Assembly: GCA_016218915.1 (NCBI GenBank)
Contig: JACRCQ010000016.1
Location: 124,001 to 188,000 of the forward strand
Direction: 5' to 3'
Origin: Deltaproteobacteria bacterium
GTDB lineage: Bacteria; Myxococcota_A; Polyangia; Polyangiales; Polyangiaceae
DNA length: 64,000 bases
Positions 55,232-63,594 of this stretch are shown in pieces. The translations under genes and the position numbers were made by a program. Each line of letters begins with the position of its first letter. Positions within the stretch are counted from its first letter, which is position 1. The notes beneath the pieces were generated by a model. That model saw only the letters and a program-made list of their open reading frames with translations. It did no database searches and was not told the origin of the DNA.

Positions 55232-56479
55232 ATGCGTTCCAGCGCTCTCGTTCGGTTCGTTTCCTTTGCTTGCCTCTGCTTGCTCGCCAGCTGCGGCGGC
55301 TCCACGGAAAACGACAACCAGCAGACCGGCGGGGCCGGAGGCCTGGCAGGCTCAGGAGGAAGCGTAGCCAAAGGCGGCTCCGCAGGCAGCACGCCCAAGG
55401 GCGGCGCAGCCGGCACCCCGTACACGGGCGGCTCGGGCGGCACAACGACGTGCCTCAACGAGGGCTCCTCATGCACCTTCAGCTATCAGTGCTGCTCGTC
55501 TGCCTGCTCAGCGGGAATCTGCATCAACCCTGATGCCGGGTGTCTGCCTGACGGCGTGCCCTGCAACGGACCGTGCTGCTCTGGGGCGTGTACAGCGGGC
55601 TACTGTGGCTGGAGCGTTCCCGACACAGGGGTGTGCAAGGGCGACGGCTCCTGGTGCAGCGCGTCCTACGAGTGCTGCAGCGGGAGCTGCTACAACGGCT
55701 ACTGCGGGTGGGGGCCACCGGATGCCGGGTGCAAGTTGGACGGCAACTGGTGCTACGGGTCGTACGAGTGCTGCAGCGGGAGCTGCTACAACGGCTACTG
55801 CGGGTGGGGGCCGCCGGATGCTGGGTGCAAGTACGACGGCAACTGGTGCAAAGAGTCGTGGGAATGCTGCAGCGGCTACTGCAGCAACGGATACTGCGGG
55901 TGGAGTCCTCCGGATGCCGGGTGCAAGTACGATGGAGAATGGTGCTACGGGTCATACGAGTGCTGCAGCGGTATCTGCAACAACGGCTACTGCGGCTGGG
56001 TGTACCCGGACGGCGGCTGCAAGGCGGACGGCAACTGGTGCTACGGGTCGTACGAGTGCTGCAGCGGAGTGTGCTTCAACGGGTACTGCGGCTACGTGAA
56101 GCCTGACTCGGGGTGCACGCCCGTGGGTTCATGGTGCAACGGGCCGTGGGATTGCTGTACGGGCATCTGCAACTACAACCTATGCGACTACACGGTCATG
56201 GACGGCGGATGCAAGTCCTACGGCGAATGGTGCAACGGGTCGTGGGAATGCTGCTCAGGGATGTGCATGGGCAACATGTGCCAGGACAACTACGATGCCG
56301 GATGCCACCCCGGGGGCTCGCCATGCAGCAGCTGGGACCAGTGCTGCTCGCAGACGTGCCAGGCTGGCAAGTGCATGGGGGACACGCCTCCGTGCAAGCC
56401 CGACGGGAGCTATTGCTACACGTGGAGCGACTGCTGCTCTTCGATCTGCCAGGCAGGGACCTGCATCAGCGCGCCATGA
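55232..56479 (+). CDS. Lipoprotein with eleven tandem cystine-knot-like modules
   Basis: This is a 415-residue lipoprotein (LLASCGG, Cys21) with AGGAGG eight bases before the ATG. A Gly/Ser-rich linker (about 22-72) leads to eleven six-cysteine modules of about 32 residues, from Cys74 to Cys411. The usual spacing is C-x6-C-x5-CC-x3-C-x4-C, the inhibitor-cystine-knot pattern also seen in omega-conotoxins; module 2 (Cys104-Cys125) has a three-residue second loop. Modules 3-7 carry the block CxxxGxW and NGYCGW and are also very alike in DNA. The stop overlaps the next start. Function unknown. Confidence 0.82.
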   Translation: MRSSALVRFVSFACLCLLASCGGSTENDNQQTGGAGGLAGSGGSVAKGGSAGSTPKGGAAGTPYTGGSGGTTTCLNEGSSCTFSYQCCSSACSAGICINPDAGCLPDGVPCNGPCCSGACTAGYCGWSVPDTGVCKGDGSWCSASYECCSGSCYNGYCGWGPPDAGCKLDGNWCYGSYECCSGSCYNGYCGWGPPDAGCKYDGNWCKESWECCSGYCSNGYCGWSPPDAGCKYDGEWCYGSYECCSGICNNGYCGWVYPDGGCKADGNWCYGSYECCSGVCFNGYCGYVKPDSGCTPVGSWCNGPWDCCTGICNYNLCDYTVMDGGCKSYGEWCNGSWECCSGMCMGNMCQDNYDAGCHPGGSPCSSWDQCCSQTCQAGKCMGDTPPCKPDGSYCYTWSDCCSSICQAGTCISAP

Positions 56480-56787
56480 AGCGCGAGCAGAAGAAGCCCC
56501 TGATCGGGATCGTCATAGGCGCGGTTCTCACCGCCCTCGCTCCCCTCGTCGGCCTGCTCATCACCATCGCGTCGGTGAACCGCTCGTTCGCCAAGGTCGA
56601 AGGAAACAGCGTCGACCCCGCGGACAAGGCCAAGGTGCTCGCATCGGGTATCAGCTCGTCCATGAACGCCACCGCGATCGGCATCGGCCTCGGCGCCCTC
56701 GGCCTCCTGGTGCTGGTCGTCTCGATCCTGCTGTTCCTGCGCGCCACTACCTCCCAGCGTCAGCCCCCGTCGGAAGGCACTCCGTGA
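56476..56787 (+). CDS. Short TolQ/ExbB-like membrane protein
   Basis: This is a 103-residue protein. Two helices (VLTALAPLVGLLITIASVN; AIGIGLGALGLLVLVVSILL) flank a loop with DPADKAKVLASGISSSMNAT. APLVGLL..T..S and ...GISxxMxATA match the core of MotA/TolQ/ExbB proton-channel proteins. The usual N-terminal helix and cytoplasmic domain are absent. The ATG overlaps the stop of the cystine-knot lipoprotein (ATGA, 56476-56479). It may be a channel subunit missing partners encoded elsewhere. It runs into the convergent GldG-like gene by 41 bases. Confidence 0.62.
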   Translation: MKREQKKPLIGIVIGAVLTALAPLVGLLITIASVNRSFAKVEGNSVDPADKAKVLASGISSSMNATAIGIGLGALGLLVLVVSILLFLRATTSQRQPPSEGTP

Positions 56788-58312
56788 AGTCGTCCTCGAA
56801 CCCGAGGTAGTCCAGCGTGTTCTTGAATGCCAGGATGGTATTGATCAGCTTGTTCTGGGCATAGGACGGCGACAGCATCAGCAGCGCCTCGTCGCCTCCG
56901 GTGGGAAACGCTGCCGGAGCAGCGGACGGCGCGCGAGCTGCGCGCTGGACCGGATTGGCGAGGAACTGGCTCGACGCGATCAGCACCACGCGCGTGTCCT
57001 TCGTGGAGCGCGCGGGCGCGTCGATTCCCATCTTGTCGCCGGATGGGAATGCGGAAGAGAGCCTTCCCGAAGCGACGGCAGCGAGGACGACCTGCTGCGG
57101 CGAAGCGGGCGCAGGCCAGGTCTGGGACGGGCGTAGATCCACGGTATCCGAGGTAGCGCGTTCAGCTTGTGCGCTGGAGCGCGCGAGCGCGCGAATCGAC
57201 GCGCCGGGCTGACGCGCGGGCTTGAGCTCGATGGAAGACGCGAAAGGCAGTCCGAGGGTGTCGAGGCGGAAGAAGACCGGGTGCGACGGATCCAGCATGC
57301 GGGCGCCACCGCCCTTGGCAGGATCCGAGGAGGCTTCGACGAAGCTGGGAAAGGCGACCGAGACGACCCCTCGGTGGGTGGAAGCCGTGACCCGCACAGG
57401 CTGAGCCGTGTCGATCACGACGTCGCGCCCCATCTCCATGCCATACCCGCCGAGCAGACGTTCGAGCCCATGGGTGGAGAGGGTCGCCTGCATCGTGGCG
57501 TCACCTGCCCTGACGTTGGCAGCCCCGGCGAACACGGCCAGGGGGTGACCCCGCATGACGAACCTGTCGATCCTTCGGAGCTCCTTTTCGGTAAGGTCCT
57601 TGCCGGGCTGGGTGACGATCAGACCGACCAGGGCGTCGTCGATCTCCTGCTCCCCTGCGCGCAGGTCCACGTCCACGAACTGGTAGTAGGGCACGTTCTG
57701 CGTGATCACCGAGGCGATCGACACCTGCCCCGTGCTCATGAAGTTGCTCTCCGTGAGCTTGAGCTCGTCGTGGCCGGTGAGCACGCCGACCCTGAACACC
57801 CTTCCCTCGGCCTTGGCCCTGAGCTCGCGGAGCTTGCTGGTGATCCAGAATTCGAGACCCAGCGCGTTGTCCGGCGACAACGCAGCAATCAGATCCTTCT
57901 CCGCTCCGTACTTGAGGACAATGCCCATGTGGCCGGTCACGATCGTGGCGCTGTCGCCATCGGTCGGCTCGCCGAAGGACAGCTCGTTCAGCCCGCTCTG
58001 GATCGCGTCGTTCCTGGTTGCCGGGTCCTTGCTGTCGCGGATCCGGACGTGCACGTTGCCCTTGCCCGCAGCTTCGTAGCGACGGAGCAGTGCCTCCAAA
58101 TCGATGACAAAGCGATCGAGCGTGGGGGTGCCACGGAACACGAAGGCTTCGATGTCGAGCGATTGGGTGAGCGTGGAGGCGAGCCGGGTCGAAGCTGTGC
58201 ACAGGGTGGGCGTGGAGCGGATGCGAGTCACCGCGAAGGCCGCTGCGATCAATGCAACAGCGGCCACGCCGAGCAGCCACTTCGCGCCAGCCCTGCCTGA
58301 GGCACCGCTCAT
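56747..58312 (-). CDS. GldG-like ABC auxiliary protein
   Basis: This is a 521-residue protein. An N-terminal helix (WLLGVAAVALIAAAFAV) anchors it. The periplasmic part has SLDIEAFVFRGTPTLDRFV, VHVRIRDSKDP, VGVLTGHDE and DLTEKELRRIDRFVMRGHP, the layout of the GldG/ABC_transp_aux domain found with gliding or exopolysaccharide-linked ABC transporters. No ABC ATPase or permease adjoins it here. The ATG overlaps the stop of the upstream lipoprotein gene (58309-58312). Confidence 0.68.
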   Translation of the reverse strand: MSGASGRAGAKWLLGVAAVALIAAAFAVTRIRSTPTLCTASTRLASTLTQSLDIEAFVFRGTPTLDRFVIDLEALLRRYEAAGKGNVHVRIRDSKDPATRNDAIQSGLNELSFGEPTDGDSATIVTGHMGIVLKYGAEKDLIAALSPDNALGLEFWITSKLRELRAKAEGRVFRVGVLTGHDELKLTESNFMSTGQVSIASVITQNVPYYQFVDVDLRAGEQEIDDALVGLIVTQPGKDLTEKELRRIDRFVMRGHPLAVFAGAANVRAGDATMQATLSTHGLERLLGGYGMEMGRDVVIDTAQPVRVTASTHRGVVSVAFPSFVEASSDPAKGGGARMLDPSHPVFFRLDTLGLPFASSIELKPARQPGASIRALARSSAQAERATSDTVDLRPSQTWPAPASPQQVVLAAVASGRLSSAFPSGDKMGIDAPARSTKDTRVVLIASSQFLANPVQRAARAPSAAPAAFPTGGDEALLMLSPSYAQNKLINTILAFKNTLDYLGFEDDFTECLPTGADAGR

Positions 58313-59076
58313 TGCATCACGCAGGTCTTGGCACCCGATCCCTTGAGCATGGGATCCTCCTTGCACTTGAGGCCGCCTGTGCAGTCGTTGTCGCTCTGAC
58401 AGGTGTCGCACCCGGCATTGAGCGCACCATTGATGGGTGGCGCGACATGACACGTGCACCCCGAGCAGTTCAACGCGCAGTTCGTGGACAAGGGGCACGT
58501 GTCGCCCATCGCGCAGTCGTCCAGCCAGGTGTCGTCGCAGAACTTCGCAGCAACATTCACCGGGCACGCGGGGTGGCCGCTGCAGGGACCTGTGCCGGCA
58601 CTGCCACCCACGCCGCCTCCTGCGCCGGCTCCGCCCCAGCCGCTGGAGCCTCCCTGGCCGCTCGCACCTCCCCAGCCGCCCGAGCCGCCGACTCCGCCCG
58701 TGCCGGCAGCGCCGCCTGTCCCGCCATCCTGCGCCGGGGTGCACCCTGCCATGCTCGCAGGCGCGCACCCGGTCGCGTTGTCAGGGAACGCTACGCACTG
58801 CCAGTCCTGTGCGCACGGGCACGGCGTGCTGCAGACCCAGCTGCCGTCGATTCGCAGGCAGCGCCCTGTCTCGCAGTCGCTGATCGCGCTCGCGCACTGC
58901 GGCTGCCCGGTCACAAGCTGCAGGTCGCCCGGACAGGTTCCTGCCGAGTTGCCGGAGCCGCCGGTTGCAGAACCGCCGGCCCCTCCTGTTTCCGAGGAAG
59001 GATCGGTCTTGCCCGAGCAGGCAGCACCCACGAACGCCACACACGAAATGACAAGTAGGACCCAGCGAAAGCGCAT
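58309..59076 (-). CDS. Cysteine-rich, glycine-linker lipoprotein
   Basis: This is a 255-residue protein. The signal ends VAFVGAACSG. Gly/Ser/Thr-rich linkers (TGGAGGSATGGSGNSAG; a longer Gly/Trp/Ser tract in the middle) separate small Cys-rich domains with CTCHVAPPINGALNAGC and CDTCQSDNDC. This style is typical of Polyangia. The signal start at 59076 was preferred over one 14 codons upstream. It is coupled by overlap with the GldG-like gene. Function unknown. Confidence 0.7.
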   Translation of the reverse strand: MRFRWVLLVISCVAFVGAACSGKTDPSSETGGAGGSATGGSGNSAGTCPGDLQLVTGQPQCASAISDCETGRCLRIDGSWVCSTPCPCAQDWQCVAFPDNATGCAPASMAGCTPAQDGGTGGAAGTGGVGGSGGWGGASGQGGSSGWGGAGAGGGVGGSAGTGPCSGHPACPVNVAAKFCDDTWLDDCAMGDTCPLSTNCALNCSGCTCHVAPPINGALNAGCDTCQSDNDCTGGLKCKEDPMLKGSGAKTCVMQ

Positions 59077-59358
59077 GACGCAATGATACGAGGAGCCGAG
59101 GCTGCGGGCCACCCCCAACCTGTGGACACAGGTCGGATCGGTCGATCAGCAGGGAAGGTGGGGAGGCGCAGGCTTCACAGGCGCTGCCATCGGGTGACGC
59201 CACGCACGTGTGACCAGCGACGACCAGGGAGCAGTCGTCACGCCTTGGGGCAGCTGTCCGACCGACGTCGGCGAACGCGCGGGGGGGGGCGCCGAATGCC
59301 CCCGTCGCGACCAGCGGCGTGCCTGGTGCGACGCCGATGAAGACGAACAAGCGACAGG

Positions 59359-59961
59359 TCATGGGTGTTGCGATGGCATGGGCGGCGGCCGCATCGAGCT
59401 TCCCGGTTGCCACTCCACGGGGCCGTGAGGTTCTTTCTTGTGACCGAGGTGGACGAGGAACAAGGCGAGGGAGACGAAGACGACGGCGATGCCGATGTAG
59501 ACCAGGTCGAGCGGGCGCTCGTATTTCATGGCTACCGCGGCCTCGAACAGGCGCACGATCAAGATCATCAGGATCACCTTGCCCACAGCGCCCTTGAGAT
59601 CGTCGAGGCTGTGGATCGCCAGCCAGTTGGGCCTCGATTCCGGCGTGCGGCTCGCAGGATCGATCTTGCTGATGAAGAGCTCGTAGGAGCCCATGGCGAA
59701 GATGAGCAACACCGTGGCGAACAGGAAGGTATCGACGGAGGAGATCAGAATGACCGAGAGGTCCTCGTGCGGTGGGACGTCGTGCTGCGGCATGGGATGA
59801 TGCACGAAGATCACCGCTGCCTGGTAGATCTGCAGGCCTCCGCGAAGAAACATCAGCACCGAAGACACGAGCGAGCCGACCACGGCGATGATGACGATGA
59901 TCCTGGAGTTGAACAGGAAGGTCTCGAAGACGTGCTCGGACAGATCTTGAATGCGTTTCAT
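59359..59961 (-). CDS. YqhA/UPF0114 family membrane protein
   Basis: This is a 200-residue inner-membrane protein. Three to four helices (IIVIIAVVGSLVSSVLMFL; SSVDTFLFATVLLIFAMGSYELF; VILMILIVRLFEAAVAM; IGIAVVFVSLALFLV) and ELFISKID match the UPF0114/YqhA family. The last ~25 residues are Pro/Met-rich. The function of the family is unknown. The ATG at 59961 begins directly at MKRIQDLSEHVFETFLF. Confidence 0.82.
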   Translation of the reverse strand: MKRIQDLSEHVFETFLFNSRIIVIIAVVGSLVSSVLMFLRGGLQIYQAAVIFVHHPMPQHDVPPHEDLSVILISSVDTFLFATVLLIFAMGSYELFISKIDPASRTPESRPNWLAIHSLDDLKGAVGKVILMILIVRLFEAAVAMKYERPLDLVYIGIAVVFVSLALFLVHLGHKKEPHGPVEWQPGSSMRPPPMPSQHP

Positions 59962-60073
59962 GCTGGCCTTGAGGGGAGGAGAGTTGGCAGCGCTTTCCTT
60001 CGAGCGGCGTATACCTGGGAACGCTTCCGGAACCAAGGGGCGGCTGCATCGGCGCGCGACGGACGGAGCGCCA

Positions 60074-62101
60074 CTACGGGATCGCGGGCGGCAGGATCAC
60101 GTCGACAGGGGTGCTGGCGTCGCGCAGCCCCTGGGTCGTTCCGCACTGGCCTGTCGCGTTGTCACCGCGACACCGGACCCCGCCTTCGCCGTCGATTGCA
60201 CACTGGTGCCCGTCTCCTGCCGCGATCTGCCTCATGCCATCGAAGATCGTACGGAACCTGCCCCCTTCTACGCAGCCGAAGGCGCCCGCCGCAGTCAGCC
60301 CGCACCGGAACGGGCCCACGAAGCTCACCATCGGGCTGGCGTCCACAATCGTTGCGTGCGGAATGCCGACCTCGAACTCTATCACCTTGCCCCCCGGCAT
60401 CAGGGAGTCGCCAAAGTAGTCCAGGGAAACCGCGCCTTCGAGCTGACGATTCCGAACCGGCTTGCCGATCGCGCCGTCCGTCACATCCACGCTCATCACT
60501 GCGCCCTTGTCCGTCAATGCCACGAGGAACGTCTTCGGGGTCGTAAGGTATCCCGGCGCCCCGTGCGTCTTGGTGACGACTGTCCTGGGCAGCACTGCAA
60601 TCCGCTGCACGGTCCCCACGCTCGCGATCGGCGACACCTGCAGTGCGCCCAACGAATGAAGCATGCCGACGAGCACCTCGCCTGCAGGCCCGATGGCCCC
60701 GATCGAGCCCGAGCCGAAGTAGGGAAACGCGATGTCACGCACTCGATCCACGGCGGCCACGCGCTTCGGCGATCGCTCGTCCTCGGAGAAACAGGTCGCC
60801 TCTCCTGCGGCGTTGAATGCGCATACGCAGCAGCTGTTCGCGATGAGGCGATCGGTGCCGCCCAGCCCGGGGATCTTCCTGGGCTGTGCGTCCTTCGCCC
60901 CCCAGCACAGCACGTCCCCGGCGGCAGAAACCCCGCACGTCGTGCGCGTTGCAGCCGCCACCGAGCGCATGACAGGGAGCCCCTGCACCACGGTCGGCTC
61001 CTGCACATACCGGGGATCAGGCTGCCCCAGAATCGCTACACGATTGTCTCCCCAGCATCGCACATTGCCTTTGTCGGTGAGCAGGCAGCCGGCGTAGGGC
61101 AGCAGCGCGAGCTGTCGTGCCTTCTCCTGCCGGGGGTCTGGAACCACGCCCTCGCTCATCGGCGGCATGCCGTCGTCGCCGAGCGAAGTCAGCCGCATGC
61201 ACGCAACCCCTGCTTCCGACGCGATGCAGCCGAGCGGAAAGTCCTTCGCGCCATAGCCCTTGGTCTGCGTGCCCGCAACTGCAACTGCGCTTCCCTGACC
61301 CAGCCTCATCGTTGCATTCTTGTGCGGGTCCATCAGGAAGCAGGTCACCTCACGGGCGGAGGTGCGCGCGCACGCCTCCTCCATCCCGACGACCAGCTCC
61401 ACCACGTTCCGGAGCCCTGCAACGTAGTACGGCGCGTCCTTCGCGAGCGTTCCAAAGCAGGCAACGCGTCCGTCCTTGAGCAGCGCGCATCCGTGCGAAG
61501 GGCCAGCGCCTACGGACACGACGTCTTGCAGCCCTTTGACCTCGACGGGCCTGGGAGGCTTCTTTTCGCTGCGATGCCAGCACAAGACCCTTCCGTCGTC
61601 GCGCAGGGCGCAGCCGGTCACGCGGTTCTGCGACACGCTGCGCACGTTCTGCATGAAAAACGGATGGCTCGGGGCATTCAAGTCGCCGCTGTCCACAACC
61701 ACCGCTGAGCCGTCTGCCCTGACGATCACAACCTCGTCGTCGATCGAGACATCGATCGCGTTCCGGATTCCCGGAACTCGTCGTGGCCTGCTTGCGTGCT
61801 GGCCGCCCCAGCAAGACACGCCGCCATCCTCGAGGACCGCGCAGGCCTGGACGCCCCAGTCGAGAACGGTCGAGGTCATGGCAATTCGTCTTGCGGGTGC
61901 GCTCCGCGGGAGCGCCAGAGGTTGGCCCGACGATTGGGGAGACGGGGCCGAGGACGAATCGATCGGCGCAGGAGCCGTTGTCATGGGCAAAGGACGCGAG
62001 GCAGGCGCTGGCTGCGGAGCTGAAGTGCAGGCGCACCATGCGCCGACGAGCGAGGCAAGCAAGACCGAGACTGGATGTGTCGGATGGAGGTTTCGGTGCA
62101 T
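60074..62101 (-). CDS. RCC1-repeat lipoprotein
   Basis: This is a 675-residue lipoprotein (signal ending VGAWCACTS) with a Pro/Ala/Ser-rich linker. The rest is a series of RCC1-type repeats, seen as GVQACAVLEDGGVSCWGG, GCALLKDGRVACFG, GCLLTDKGNVRCWGD, TTCGVSAAGDVLCWG and others, which should fold as a seven-bladed propeller at the cell surface. Myxobacteria carry many such proteins; ligands are unknown. Confidence 0.85.
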   Translation of the reverse strand: MHRNLHPTHPVSVLLASLVGAWCACTSAPQPAPASRPLPMTTAPAPIDSSSAPSPQSSGQPLALPRSAPARRIAMTSTVLDWGVQACAVLEDGGVSCWGGQHASRPRRVPGIRNAIDVSIDDEVVIVRADGSAVVVDSGDLNAPSHPFFMQNVRSVSQNRVTGCALRDDGRVLCWHRSEKKPPRPVEVKGLQDVVSVGAGPSHGCALLKDGRVACFGTLAKDAPYYVAGLRNVVELVVGMEEACARTSAREVTCFLMDPHKNATMRLGQGSAVAVAGTQTKGYGAKDFPLGCIASEAGVACMRLTSLGDDGMPPMSEGVVPDPRQEKARQLALLPYAGCLLTDKGNVRCWGDNRVAILGQPDPRYVQEPTVVQGLPVMRSVAAATRTTCGVSAAGDVLCWGAKDAQPRKIPGLGGTDRLIANSCCVCAFNAAGEATCFSEDERSPKRVAAVDRVRDIAFPYFGSGSIGAIGPAGEVLVGMLHSLGALQVSPIASVGTVQRIAVLPRTVVTKTHGAPGYLTTPKTFLVALTDKGAVMSVDVTDGAIGKPVRNRQLEGAVSLDYFGDSLMPGGKVIEFEVGIPHATIVDASPMVSFVGPFRCGLTAAGAFGCVEGGRFRTIFDGMRQIAAGDGHQCAIDGEGGVRCRGDNATGQCGTTQGLRDASTPVDVILPPAIP

Positions 62102-62193
62102 GGCGACGCGAGGATTCTACCCTCGAATGGAAGCCGTCGCACCCTGAGGATCGCCGCAAGACCCGATCGGTCCCACACGCCGGCCATCAGCGG

Positions 62194-63504
62194 TCACTGC
62201 GAGCAGATCAGCCGAGTCGCAAACACCTGGGTCAACGTCCCGGCCTTCTCCCCAGAAAACAGGAGCACCAACCCTGACTCGGTATTTGCCAGCTTCACCG
62301 TGCCGAGGAATTGTGCGGATGGAACCAACAGCGCATCGCCATCGATCGTGCCCGACGTGGTGACCGGGCGCGCACGCAGCGTGTGATAGGAGCCTGTCGC
62401 CCCCTTGCTCCACGCGACCATCGCACCCGAGCTGGTGGACGCAACATCGACGAATCCGACGTCGATTCCGTCGCCCTCTGCGACCGTGGTTTCAGCCCCT
62501 GTGGGATTCCCGTCCTTGTCCATCGGTATCAATCGCACGGCGTAGTCCGAGGCTGCTTGCGAGTACGCGAGCAGAGCCCCTGAGCCTGTCGCGGCGATGG
62601 ACACTCTCGCGTTGCCGGACAGGCCACTCAGCTCCTTGGGAGCGTTCAGCGCCTCGCCTGCTTCGCTCAGCCGCATGGCCAGCGCGCTCGCATCCCCGTG
62701 CCGCCACACAATGAGCATGCTGCCATCTTCGAAGTTCGCGCGCGTCAGCCCGTGATCCGCCGAGGTAGTACCGGGAATGACGTCCTGCTTGGAGGACAGC
62801 AGCGCTCCGGATGGGTCGAGCGATACAAAGCTCGCAGAGTCCAGCGAGAATGGCTGTGCAGCAAACGCGGTGAACCCAGCGGGCGTGGCCCGGAGCCACG
62901 CACACCACGCGTCCGTAATCGACACCGGGCTTGACGGACTTCCGTCCCCGCTCAGCGCAGCGAATCTGCAACCGCCGCTCTCGTCCCACACGATCGCCCC
63001 GCGATGGCCGAGGCGACTGGACAAGCTGATGCCGGACAAGGACACGCCCTGAGGGTGCTTGAACGCGACCTGCGAAGGACCGAGGTTCTCGACGTCGCCG
63101 CTCACCCAACGCACGCGCCACGTGGGGTCAGGGCTTGGATCGTTGTTGTTCATGGTGCCCACGAACACGCCATCTCCCTCCACGGCCATGCCGGTCAGCT
63201 GCGAGTCTCCCTCCGGCGAAGTGAGCGCCACCGGGGGTTTGGACCAGACCGACCAGTGGTTGCACGGAGGCGCTGCGTCAGCATCCGGGGCCACGGGCGC
63301 GTCAGCATCGCTGGTCGCATCGATCAAGGACGGGGCGTCCGGCCCAGCCTCGGAGGGGGGCGCAGTCTCGGCGGAGGCGTCCCCGGGGATCTCGGAATCG
63401 TTAGCGATGCCGCCAAGCGGAGTGCGGGCACCGCAATCGCAAACTGCAACCCAGCAGAGGGCCGAGACCCCTGCCACCATGGATTTGGGAGTCCGTAGGA
63501 GCAT
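62194..63504 (-). CDS. Lipoprotein with beta-propeller-like repeats
   Basis: This is a 436-residue protein. The lipobox context is CDCGARTPLGG, the Polyangia-type signature. An Asp/Ala/Pro-rich linker runs to about residue 80. The mature part is beta-rich with GAIVWDESGGCRFAAL and FAAQPFSLDSASFV, plausible propeller blades. Similar in style to the MopE-motif protein at 19724-21316 but without the metal motif. Start could be the internal Met eight codons later. Confidence 0.68.
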   Translation of the reverse strand: MLLRTPKSMVAGVSALCWVAVCDCGARTPLGGIANDSEIPGDASAETAPPSEAGPDAPSLIDATSDADAPVAPDADAAPPCNHWSVWSKPPVALTSPEGDSQLTGMAVEGDGVFVGTMNNNDPSPDPTWRVRWVSGDVENLGPSQVAFKHPQGVSLSGISLSSRLGHRGAIVWDESGGCRFAALSGDGSPSSPVSITDAWCAWLRATPAGFTAFAAQPFSLDSASFVSLDPSGALLSSKQDVIPGTTSADHGLTRANFEDGSMLIVWRHGDASALAMRLSEAGEALNAPKELSGLSGNARVSIAATGSGALLAYSQAASDYAVRLIPMDKDGNPTGAETTVAEGDGIDVGFVDVASTSSGAMVAWSKGATGSYHTLRARPVTTSGTIDGDALLVPSAQFLGTVKLANTESGLVLLFSGEKAGTLTQVFATRLICSQ

Positions 63505-63594
63505 GGTACCTATTGCCCAAGGTACTCCATCCAGGGAGAGGCTGGTGGCCAGACGGTAGCGTCGGTCCGTGCGTTCAACGACGACGATGGTGTT

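Noticed and set aside
59101..59358. Possible small minus-strand gene between the lipoprotein and the YqhA-like gene
   Set aside because: The frame has no ribosome-binding site, signal or recognised motif.
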